From assembly GCA_030706665.1 (NCBI GenBank), contig JAUZOB010000163.1, positions 1-7,317 of the forward strand: a DNA stretch of 7,317 bases, in the 5' to 3' direction. The position numbers and the translations under genes are program-made. This document shows positions 1 to 6,591 of this stretch, one piece after another. The notes under the pieces were generated by a model. The model searched no databases, was not told the DNA's origin, and saw only the letters and a program-made list of their open reading frames with translations. The DNA is from Bacteroidota bacterium (GTDB lineage Bacteria; Bacteroidota; Bacteroidia; Bacteroidales; Prolixibacteraceae). Numbering within the stretch: position 1 is the stretch's first letter; every line of letters starts with the position of its first letter.

Positions 1-731
1 GAACCGTTATAATTACCTTGTATGTTAATCGATGAGGTATTTACCTTAACTTCTGAGATCTGGGAACTAAAATTAGAAGAAAAATACTTTTTTAGATTAG
101 ATTCCAGTAACAGATCATTTCTGATAATTCTGTCTCTTTCCAAAGCTTTCGCTTTTTCTGCAGCATTCATACCTCTTAGGTACATATTCCGAATATTAAA
201 TGTTACACCTGATTGCGTTCCGAAATCTAGTCGCAAGAAATCTCCAATATTCCCCCAACTGAACTGTTTGAACTGGGTACTTAAATCTATAGAGTAAGAA
301 CTCCAATTATTTGCGGCAGAAATAGCTCCTGTTTTAACTGAACGTTCTTCCGATATCGGAGACGCAAAAAAGAGTTGAAATTCATTAATACTCGTCGGGC
401 ATTGATATTCGAATGTAAAGATAACTGAGTCCGGATTGTTCGATTTAGTTAAAGGCTTTAGGTATAGGTAAGGATCTTCTCCGGTTGTTGACAATTCATA
501 TCGATAAGTACTTACATGATTTATCTGGACCTGATTCCCCGACGATAAATCTATTTGCATGTATGTCATGACGGGTTTAATGATTGGCTCTTCCGTAAGA
601 TCTTTTTTACAGGAATTGGAGATCAAAGCAAAAGATAAAATCAATATGAATACAATAAGGGGTTTTATGTGTGCTATTAGTGGCACAACCCGGCAGTACT
701 GAAAATAAGAGGTGATTTTAGAATTTCTCAT
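1..731 (-). CDS. Secreted lipoprotein, N-terminal part only (C-terminus off the left edge); probable glycan-related surface protein
   Basis: An open frame of 243 codons runs from an ATG at 731 leftwards to the window edge without a stop, so the gene is cut at its 3' end. The N-terminus is basic, then has a hydrophobic stretch (about residues 24-37) ending in the lipobox-like ISNSC with Cys41, followed by KKD. This is a type II signal of the form common in Bacteroidota, so a lipidated envelope protein is expected. The N-terminal tail before the hydrophobic core is long, and a GTG at codon 16 is a possible alternative start. Residues about 50-185 are rich in aromatic and beta-forming residues, such as FQLFFAS, NNWSSYSIDL and FLRLDFG, like a beta-sandwich. 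A charged helix follows (MNAAEKAKALERDRIIRNDL), then a short beta-rich segment (ISEVKVNTSSINIQGNY). This layout resembles the N-terminal modules of large Bacteroidales glycan-degrading proteins, but I cannot name the family. It is divergent from the GH43 gene, which supports a glycan role by context only. Confidence 0.8.
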   Translation of the reverse strand, partial: MRNSKITSYFQYCRVVPLIAHIKPLIVFILILSFALISNSCKKDLTEEPIIKPVMTYMQIDLSSGNQVQINHVSTYRYELSTTGEDPYLYLKPLTKSNNPDSVIFTFEYQCPTSINEFQLFFASPISEERSVKTGAISAANNWSSYSIDLSTQFKQFSWGNIGDFLRLDFGTQSGVTFNIRNMYLRGMNAAEKAKALERDRIIRNDLLLESNLKKYFSSNFSSQISEVKVNTSSINIQGNYNG

Positions 732-764
732 ATAGTTTATTGTTTCAGTTAGTTGTCATTCTGG

Positions 765-789
765 AATTGTGAAAATAATTTCCACAATT
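765..789. promoter_or_regulatory. Operator-like 25-bp palindrome upstream of the lipoprotein gene
   Basis: Two 12-base arms, AATTGTGAAAAT (765-776) and ATTTCCACAATT (778-789), flank a single central A at 777. They are reverse complements except at one position. The site ends 34 bases upstream of the lipoprotein start codon on the minus strand and about 340 bases from the GH43 start. Size, symmetry and position fit an operator for a dimeric DNA-binding regulator, most simply acting on the lipoprotein promoter. The TGTG/CACA halves look superficially like CRP-family sites, but the spacing is wider than the classical one. No regulator gene is in the window, so function is inferred. Confidence 0.45.
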
Positions 790-1051
790 TCTCTATAATA
801 AAGACACTTTTTAAAGAAAAAGGGTGAAAAATGAAAGGGGTTATCTTACTGAATGATTGGACTTTTATTCTCGATTCTTTATACGAAAGAGAAGGGATAT
901 CGCGGAAAGATTGCTAATTGCTTTAGACTTGAATCGAGGTCGTTTTGTTAAATGTTAGATATTTAGGTTTTTATGGTGTGTTTAAATACTGGTTATGGTT
1001 GAATATAATGCAGAATGACCAATTTATACAAATGAAGGCTCAGAATGTGTA

Positions 1052-1081
1052 TTTTACAAGTGCTCTCATTCTATAACTTTG
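1052..1081 (+). promoter_or_regulatory. Candidate Bacteroidota-type promoter for the GH43 gene
   Basis: TAACTTTG at 1074-1081 matches the Bacteroidota -7 element TAnnTTTG exactly. A T-rich TTTT at 1052-1055 lies 18 bases upstream, close to the expected place of the -33 TTTG element, but is only an approximate match. Transcription would start near 1088, giving a leader of about 45 bases before the ATG at 1133. The -7 match and spacing are seen directly; promoter activity is inferred. Confidence 0.45.
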
Positions 1082-1132
1082 AAAATCATTGAATATACTG
1101 AATTGAATTAATCTGGAAAAAGCTTTTATTTT

Positions 1133-2194
1133 ATGAATTTAAGAACTAAAATTTTATTTGTAGTTATCGCATTTTATACCATGGTCGGTGGTGCAAAAGC
1201 CCGGCATGTAGGTGTTCAAAGGGGGGAAATCAAGTCCATTGTCTATCAAAATCCTATTAAGGTCGAGCCAATTCGTGATCCTCAGATTCTATTAGTGAAT
1301 GGAACGTACTATATGACCGGAACAAGTAAAATTGATGCTGGAATCAACGATGAAGGTCCGGGCGTGAAGTTATTCTCTTCCAAAAATCTAACAGAATGGA
1401 CGTTTGAAAAGATACTGATTAAACCTGACGGATGGTATCGTACAAGAATATGGGCACCTGAAATCCATAAAATTAATGGGAAATTTTATCTAACGCTGAA
1501 TGCTTTTGCCGGCAATCCTGTGACTCAGGGAGTTTGTTTAGCTGTAGCTGATAAAATTGACGGAGATTACAACGTTCTAACACCCGATAAACCTCTTTGC
1601 GAAGGGAATGATGCTCATCTTTTTCAGAATACTGATGGCAAGGTTTATCTTTTTACTTCTGATAACGGAGGCATTCCTGTTCATGATTGTATTGTAACCC
1701 GCCAAATCAGCCTGAACCCTTTGAAAATTATTCAAGATAAGAAAATTGCTATTACTCCCGGCACCAAAAATGATTGGGATGGAAGTCCTGCTGAAAACGT
1801 AGCGATAGAAGGACCTTATGTGATAAAACTTAAGGGAGTGTATTATCTGTTTTACTCTTCATGGGGCCGGGGATATGAAGTTGGCTATGCTACCGCTAAA
1901 AACATAAATGGTCCATGGAAAAAATTCATAGGGAATCCGGTATACGGAGCTCAGAATAAAGCAGTCACCAAAACTACCGGGAAAGCATATACCCAATCGG
2001 CCGATGTGCCTTTTACAGAAGTGGGGCATTGTGGTTTATTCCAAAATACCGACGGACAATGGTGGATTTCATGCCATGCGATTAATAATGGAAGTACTCC
2101 GCAGTTAGCAATAGATCCGGTAAGTTTTGATAATAAAGGAAACGTGAGAATTAAACTTACCTGGACCAAACAGGAAGTTTCTTTGAAGCATTAA
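1133..2194 (+). CDS. Secreted glycoside hydrolase family 43-type enzyme (five-bladed beta-propeller)
   Basis: This 353-residue protein has an N-terminal signal sequence (hydrophobic core about residues 7-21), so it is probably exported; no lipobox Cys is present. The rest fits one GH43-type propeller. The three acidic residues expected for an inverting GH43 enzyme are visible. Asp49 in EPIRDPQ is the likely general base, Asp160 in NDAHLF the likely pKa modulator, and Glu226 in AIEGPYV the likely general acid. His299 in VGHCGLF matches the conserved metal/active-site His of the family. WAPEIHKINGKFYL and GVYYLFYSSWG are typical blade strands. There is no C-terminal beta-sandwich or carbohydrate-binding module, so this is a short, single-domain member. 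Family activities include beta-xylosidase, alpha-L-arabinofuranosidase and arabinanase; sequence alone does not choose among them. The ATG at 1133 is chosen because the signal peptide follows directly. A same-strand GH3 gene lies 445 bases downstream. Confidence 0.9.
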   Translation: MNLRTKILFVVIAFYTMVGGAKARHVGVQRGEIKSIVYQNPIKVEPIRDPQILLVNGTYYMTGTSKIDAGINDEGPGVKLFSSKNLTEWTFEKILIKPDGWYRTRIWAPEIHKINGKFYLTLNAFAGNPVTQGVCLAVADKIDGDYNVLTPDKPLCEGNDAHLFQNTDGKVYLFTSDNGGIPVHDCIVTRQISLNPLKIIQDKKIAITPGTKNDWDGSPAENVAIEGPYVIKLKGVYYLFYSSWGRGYEVGYATAKNINGPWKKFIGNPVYGAQNKAVTKTTGKAYTQSADVPFTEVGHCGLFQNTDGQWWISCHAINNGSTPQLAIDPVSFDNKGNVRIKLTWTKQEVSLKH

Positions 2195-2639
2195 TCTCTA
2201 TTGGAAAGGATGAGCTATTTATATGTGAAATCAAATTATAAATAACATTGAAACTTTATGGATTGGAATCGTCCCTGATATCCTTTTTAGATCTGGAGTA
2301 GGAAAACAATTAAGATTCTCCTGCTTTTGTTTATGAGCATTAAGGTCGGATTTTAAAGCTGAAAGTGTATTGTTGAAATACCCTGTTGCTTTACAAGTGA
2401 AAAAGTCAAAGCAGAAAAATATCATAGCAAATAACATTTATTTTAATACTTCTTCCTACGTGGTCATTTATGAGGATAACGCTGGATTAAGAATGTGATA
2501 ATTGCGCTATTGTATTGGTCGGATGCCATTTTGTATAAGAAAATGCGCATTTTATTTATTTGATTTCCAGACATAAGGCTATAGCTTCATAGCATAAAAT
2601 CTTCGCAGACAATTAATACCAACATAAAACTAATATCAA
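2195..2639. other. Intergenic region between GH43 and GH3 genes
   Basis: This 445-base stretch has no convincing gene. A 68-codon frame on the minus strand (2231-2437) has no recognisable domain and is probably chance. I see no hairpin plus T-run terminator after the GH43 stop. The length suggests that the GH3 gene has its own promoter, and a weak candidate is listed at 2530-2562. Confidence 0.55.
2530..2562 (+). promoter_or_regulatory. Weak candidate promoter for the GH3 gene
   Basis: TTTG at 2530-2533 is followed after 21 bases by TTTATTTG at 2555-2562, which differs from the Bacteroidota -7 consensus TAnnTTTG at one position. The start point would be near 2570, with a leader of about 70 bases. 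The spacing is acceptable, but such sequences arise easily in AT-rich DNA. Confidence 0.3.
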
Positions 2640-5146
2640 ATGAGGAAAACATCTATTTTAATTATTCTGTTGTTTGTTTCATTCAGTTCGTTTTCTCAGA
2701 TCTATAAAGATCCCAAAGCCCCGGTGGAAAAGCGGGTACAGGATCTGGTCTCTAAAATGACACTGGATGAAAAACTTGATTACATTGGAGGAGTCGATGA
2801 TTATTATGTTCGTGCGATTCCTCGTTTGGGAATTCCAAACTCCGAACAACCGATGGACCGGTAGGTACCCGTAATGACGGGAGATCGACAGCTTATCCTG
2901 CTACCATTGCTTCTACAGCATCCTGGAACCTGAATCTGGTAAACATGATGGGACAAGCGTTAGGTCGCGATTCGCGTGCCCGTGGGGTTCATATTCTTTT
3001 GGCTCCGGGTGTTAACATTCATCGTGCACCGATGGGTGGAAGAAATTTTGAATATATGGGAGAAGATCCATTCCTTGCCGGCAAAATGGCAGTTGCCTAC
3101 ATTAAAGGAGTACAAAGCCAGCGGGTGGTTGCGACTGTAAAACATTATGCCGGAAATGATCAGGAATGGGACCGGAATGGTGTGAGTTCCAATATCGACG
3201 AACGGACATTGCAGGAAATCTATCTTCCTGCCTTTAAAGCTGCAGTAAAGGAAGGGAAAGTAGGATGTGCGATGAATTCGTATAATCTGGTAAATGGAGA
3301 ACATGCTACCCAGAATAATCATCTGAATAATGAGATCATGAAAGGGATGTGGGGCTTCGATGGATTCATCATGTCCGACTGGGGTTCTACCTATGATGGC
3401 ATAGCTGCTGCGAAAGGCGGATTGGATTTGGAAATGCCGAATTCTGCCTTTATGAGTAAAACGACCTTAAAGGCTGCAATTCAAAACGGACAAATCTCAG
3501 AAAAGTTGATTGATGAAAAAGTGACTCGTATCCTGAGAATTTTATTCCGTTTTGGTTTCTACGACAAAGCTCAACAGGATAAGAATATTCCATTGGATGA
3601 TCCGAAAAGTGCTGCAGTTGCTTTGAATGTTGCACGCGAAGGAATCGTCCTTTTAAAGAATCAGAATGGATTGCTTCCACTATCAACCAACAAGATTAAA
3701 ACCCTAGCTGTAGTAGGACCCAATGCTGCACGTTATGTTGCAGGAGGCGGAAGTTCCTATACCGAAACCTATCATTCCGTAAATACCTTACAGGGAATCC
3801 AGAATTTGGTGGGGAAACAGATTACCGTTCGTTCATCGGCAATGAGCTCGATGAATGACCTGGTGGCACAATCAGTATATTATACAGAAGCCGGATCGGA
3901 AGCCAAAGGATTGAAAGCTGAATATTTTGACAATCCGAATCTTTCCGGAGCTCCTGCATGCACAAGAATTGATGCTGGGGTTAATTTCGACTGGGGAAAT
4001 GGAGCACCTATCTCGTCTAACTTTCCTACCGATAAATTTTCTGCCCGTTGGACAGGAGTTGTGAAACCGGCCAAAACTGATGCATATTGCTTTAAAGTTA
4101 ATGGAGACGATGGTTTTCGTCTTTGGGTAAACGACAAGTTGGTAATTGACAATTGGAGAGATGAGGGAGCTACGACTAAAGAAACTGTTCTTGATTTGAA
4201 GGCCGGAGAAGCTTATTCCGTCAAATTGGAATACTATGAAAATGCCGGTACTGCCTCTATCCATTTTGGTTGGGTAGGATCATCCGCATCCTTTGATGAT
4301 GCGACTATAGCGAATGCGGCTAATGCAGATGCAGCGATTGTATGTGTCGGTTTTGATAGCAATTCGGAACAGGAAGGGGCAGACCGGACCTATAAACTTC
4401 CTTTTGGACAGGATAGTTTAATTTGCAAGATTGCCAGTGTCAATCCGAATACCATTGTTGTTTTGAATGGAGGAGGCAATGTTGATATGTCAGCATGGCT
4501 GCCCAAAGTAAAAGGACTGTTGCATGCATGGTATGCCGGACAAGAGGGAGGAACCGCATTGGCAGAGATTCTTTTCGGGAAAGTAAATCCAAGTGGAAAG
4601 CTGCCGGTATCCTTTGAAAAGAGATGGGAAGATAATCCTACTTTTAACAGTTACTATGATGTCAATGGCAGTAAGAATGTATCTTACTCCGAAGGACTGT
4701 TAGTCGGTTATCGTTATTATGACACCAAAAAGGTAGCACCATTATTCCCATTTGGATTCGGATTGTCTTATACCACTTTTGCCTACAGTAATCTGAGCGT
4801 TGTTCCGGCAACGAATGTTACCAACGAATTTACTGTTAGCTTTGAGATTCAGAATACCGGAAAGGTTGCCGGAGCAGAAGCTGCTCAGGTTTATGTAAGA
4901 CCTTTGAATGCAAAAGTCTTCCGTCCGTATAAAGAATTGAAAGGCTTTACCAAAGTAACCCTGAAACCGGGAGAAAAGAAAAGAGTGTCAGTTGTACTGA
5001 ACGCAGATGCTTTTGCTTACTTCCAGACCACATTGAATAAGTTTGTCGTGGACAAGGGACAGTATGAAGTTATTGTGGGTGCTTCCAGTAAAGATCTGAA
5101 GCTTCGTAAGGTGATCAATGTTACCAAAGATTCAGTCTTGAAATAG
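2640..5146 (+). pseudogene. Secreted glycoside hydrolase family 3 with PA14 insert (beta-glucosidase/beta-xylosidase type), frameshifted
   Basis: The gene begins at ATG 2640 with a signal peptide ending near SSFSQ and continues as a normal GH3 N-terminus (PVEKRVQDLVSKMTLDEKLD). The frame hits TAG at 2862-2864. One base earlier in phase, the protein continues as KLRTTDGPVGTRNDG and stays open to the stop at 5146. With one base restored it is 835 residues, a normal size for this architecture. Visible in order are substrate-binding DGP (2852-2860), NIHRAPMGGRNFEYMGEDP, KHYAGNDQE, the nucleophile Asp in MSDWG (codon 3377-3379), a PA14 domain (about 3905-4280), the NSEQEGADR motif holding the probable acid/base Glu (4367-4375), and a C-terminal fibronectin III-like domain starting near PFGFGLSY. 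GH3 enzymes of this kind remove terminal beta-linked glucose or xylose by a retaining mechanism. As written, only a 74-residue fragment is exported. Internal initiation at 2945 would give 733 residues lacking the signal and DGP motif. The otherwise intact sequence suggests a recent mutation or a sequencing error. Confidence 0.88.
2837..2839 (+). other. Frameshift site in the GH3 gene (apparent one-base deletion in an A run)
   Basis: Frame 1 reads GIPNSEQPMDR then stop; the other frame reads KLRTTDGPVGTRNDG, which is the expected GH3 sequence after GIP. The two join cleanly if one base is added to the AAA at 2837-2839 (CCA AAA CTC CGA). No canonical X XXY YYZ slippery heptamer is present, since the sequence before AAAC is TTCC. 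A small perfect hairpin (CCCGT/ACGGG, 2868-2881) lies about 28 bases downstream, too far for a classical frameshift stimulator. Confidence 0.85.
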
Positions 5147-5173
5147 GCTTGCATTCGTTGATAAAGAATAAAT

Positions 5174-5188
5174 TCTCTGATTCAGAGA
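5174..5188 (+). repeat. Short inverted repeat after the GH3 stop
   Basis: TCTCTG and CAGAGA form a perfect 6-bp stem around ATT, about 28 bases after the GH3 stop codon. No T-run follows, so it is not itself a typical terminator. It may protect the mRNA 3' end or be incidental. Confidence 0.35.
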
Positions 5189-5220
5189 GGGTATTCATAA
5201 TTATAGTAAGAAAATTAGAG

Positions 5221-5251
5221 AAGAGGGTGTCCAATAAGACATCCTCTTTTT
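5221..5251 (+). terminator. Rho-independent terminator of the GH3 gene
   Basis: AAGAGGGTGTC (5221-5231) pairs with GACATCCTCTT (5238-5248) as an 11-bp stem with one G-U pair and a CAATAA loop. The right arm runs into TTTTT (5247-5251). It lies 75 bases after the GH3 stop and points in the same direction as that gene. Confidence 0.9.
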
Positions 5252-5263
5252 GTAACGGCTTAC

Positions 5264-5355
5264 AACTCAAGAGTTGAGTTATGGGAAGAAATTAAAGATA
5301 CAAGTCAGATACTTCCCAATTATCTTATTTCCCTGAACGGGTTAAGCTTTAACCC
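5264..5355. repeat. Cluster of three perfect 7-bp inverted repeats
   Basis: AACTCAA/TTGAGTT (5264-5270, 5274-5280) has a 3-base loop. TGGGAAG/CTTCCCA (5282-5288, 5312-5318) has a 23-base loop. GGGTTAA/TTAACCC (5339-5345, 5349-5355) has a 3-base loop. They follow one another without overlap just after the GH3 terminator. None is directly followed by a T-run. Together they could fold into a multi-hairpin RNA or mark a decayed repeat element; no known family is recognised. Confidence 0.45.
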
Positions 5356-5436
5356 ATTTGGTTTCACCCTGTTTTTTTGTCTGTATCCCAACCTGATCGA
5401 AAATAGTTAAAACTTTAATCCATTTGGTTTCACACT
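5341..5436. repeat. Two-copy imperfect direct repeat of about 30 bp
   Basis: Copy 1 (5341-5370) and copy 2 (5406-5436) share the core CCATTTGGTTTCAC and match over about 30 bases, with a few substitutions and one indel. The offset is 66 bases at the core. Copy 1 overlaps the right half of the GGGTTAA/TTAACCC hairpin, while in copy 2 that hairpin is degraded. No third copy is visible in the window. Confidence 0.7.
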
Positions 5437-5700
5437 ATGCATATATCACAAATTAATTATTCGTCTTTAAGATAGTCTCATGATTGTTTTAGGATAGAAA
5501 TGAATGTGTAGTATCCGTTATGACTCTGACAGTCCTGATCTGAAGTGTATTTTTTGATTCTTTTACGTAAATCCAATCGTGACTGATCTTTAGAATAGGA
5601 TGCATGTCGCAATATGTACCTGTTAAAATATATTGGATAAAGTTTCATCGTCGTAAAATTTCGCGGTTCAATAACCATTATTTATTTTCGTGTTGCAATG

Positions 5701-5744
5701 CGTTTCAGAGACGAAATTGTTTTATTATACAGCGATCTGAAACG
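5701..5744. repeat. Perfect 9-bp inverted repeat upstream of the DUF4337-type gene
   Basis: CGTTTCAGA (5701-5709) and TCTGAAACG (5736-5744) are exact reverse complements separated by 26 bases, and the right arm ends 60 bases before the start codon at 5805. It could form a leader hairpin or be a spaced regulatory site. No T-run follows. Confidence 0.4.
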
Positions 5745-5804
5745 TAGAAGGTGAGAAAAGTAGTGTTTCATTAAGGATGGCATAAATATTAAGCTTGAAA
5801 AGTT

Positions 5805-6347
5805 ATGGCAGAAGAACAAAAAGAAAAATGGACAAATTATTTGGCAATCACTACGGTATTGATTGCTGTTTGTGCGACTCTTTCTACCTTTAAAGGAGGT
5901 GGTTACAGTAACAGATCGCTGATGTGTCAAACGAAAGCTTCGGATCAGTGGGCCTTTTTTCAGTCAAAAAGTGTAAAGGGATATATCTTTGAGATGCAAA
6001 AAAGTAATCTCGAATTGCAAAGAGAACAAGTTTCCAAATCGAATGATTCGAAATTTATGATCCCTAAATATGAAAAGAAGATTATGGAGTATGATAAGAA
6101 AATAAAGCAGTATGAAGCTGAAAAGAAGGATATAACCAAAGAAGCGAATGCCTTTCTGAGTGAGATGGAGAATTGTAAAAAGCATGCCTCCGCATTTGGC
6201 GTGGCAGTCATATTCCTTCAGATTTCCATTCTCCTTTCATCGATCTCTGCATTGACAAAACGGAAATATGTTTGGATCGTGAGTTTATTGGTTGGGGTTC
6301 TCGGTGTATTTTACTTTATGAATGGTTTTCTTTTGTTTCTGGAATAA
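5805..6347 (+). CDS. DUF4337-type inner-membrane protein with central coiled coil
   Basis: This 180-residue protein has three predicted membrane helices: about residues 12-29, 128-148 and 155-178. Between the first and second lies a soluble stretch with SNRSLMCQTKASDQWAFFQS and then a highly charged helical segment (about 59-125, rich in Lys and Glu), probably a coiled coil. The pattern of an N-terminal helix ending in ATLSTFKGGG, a conserved A-SDQWAFFQ-K segment, a charged helix and two C-terminal helices matches what I know of the DUF4337 family, whose function is unknown. The ATG at 5805 is chosen because the hydrophilic MAEEQKEKW then leads directly into the first helix, as is usual for the family. 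It stands alone: the gap to the GH3 terminator is over 500 bases and gdhA begins 244 bases downstream. No enzymatic residues can be named. Confidence 0.8.
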   Translation: MAEEQKEKWTNYLAITTVLIAVCATLSTFKGGGYSNRSLMCQTKASDQWAFFQSKSVKGYIFEMQKSNLELQREQVSKSNDSKFMIPKYEKKIMEYDKKIKQYEAEKKDITKEANAFLSEMENCKKHASAFGVAVIFLQISILLSSISALTKRKYVWIVSLLVGVLGVFYFMNGFLLFLE

Positions 6348-6591
6348 GGATTGCTTGCTGAATTCTTCTTTGCATTGATAGGATCTTGCTGCGGTTGTTG
6401 AAATATAATCGTACTTATAAACTTGAATTAGTGGACTTTTATTCGTGAATTCCGTATATAGAAAAACTGATAATGATATTGCTGATGAGTTTTTGACTGA
6501 AGAGAAGAGGGAATACATTTTTCTGTTGAGGGGATTGTGTATTTCTGTTTATTCGGACATTTAATCAGATAACAATATTAAAGTATATAAT
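6348..6591. other. Intergenic region upstream of gdhA
   Basis: This 244-base AT-rich gap has no convincing gene and no clear terminator. Two one-mismatch versions of the TAnnTTTG promoter element are present. TAAACTTG at 6418-6425 has TTG 20 bases upstream at 6395-6397, and TATTTCTG at 6540-6547 lies closer to gdhA. Either could drive gdhA; neither is strong. Confidence 0.35.

Larger units (their letters stand above)
732..1132. other. Divergent intergenic region between lipoprotein and GH43 genes
   Basis: These 401 bases separate two divergent genes and contain no convincing open reading frame on either strand. They hold a 25-bp palindrome near the lipoprotein start and a TAnnTTTG-type promoter match before the GH43 gene, both listed separately. 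I found no exact TAnnTTTG match for the lipoprotein gene. The stretch from about 800 to 1050 is AT-rich and otherwise featureless to the eye. Confidence 0.6.
5252..5804. other. Intergenic region with inverted and direct repeats
   Basis: This stretch of 553 bases lies between the GH3 terminator and the DUF4337-type gene and has no convincing coding sequence. A 66-codon minus-strand frame (5478-5678) and an 82-codon one (5682-5930) show no recognisable domain; the second overlaps the real downstream gene. The region does contain three perfect 7-bp inverted repeats (5264-5280, 5282-5318, 5339-5355), a two-copy direct repeat (5341-5436), and a 9-bp inverted repeat (5701-5744). Confidence 0.6.

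Noticed and set aside
22..297. 91-codon plus-strand open frame at the left edge
   Set aside because: It lies antisense to the lipoprotein frame, which has a signal peptide, lipobox and an open frame to the edge. The plus-strand translation shows no recognisable domain.
2231..2437. 68-codon minus-strand frame between GH43 and GH3
   Set aside because: No domain, no convincing promoter or ribosome-binding context, and a composition typical of chance translation of AT-rich DNA.
2835..2881. Programmed -1 frameshift signal in the GH3 gene
   Set aside because: Only an A-AAC tetramer is present, not a full X XXY YYZ heptamer, and the 5-bp hairpin at 2868-2881 is about 28 bases away. GH3 enzymes are not known to need recoding.
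3872..4264. 130-codon minus-strand frame inside the GH3 gene
   Set aside because: It is a shadow of the PA14 region of the GH3 coding sequence, which is clearly the real frame.
5339..5381. Second terminator: GGGTTAA/TTAACCC hairpin near a T-run
   Set aside because: The T-run begins about 17 bases after the stem rather than directly at its end, so it does not fit an intrinsic terminator.
5341..5436. CRISPR array
   Set aside because: Only two imperfect repeat copies with one spacer-sized gap, mismatches within the repeat, and no cas genes in the window.
5478..5678. 66-codon minus-strand frame in the post-terminator region
   Set aside because: An A-rich leader precedes the ATG, so a small gene is not excluded, but there is no recognisable motif or exact promoter match.
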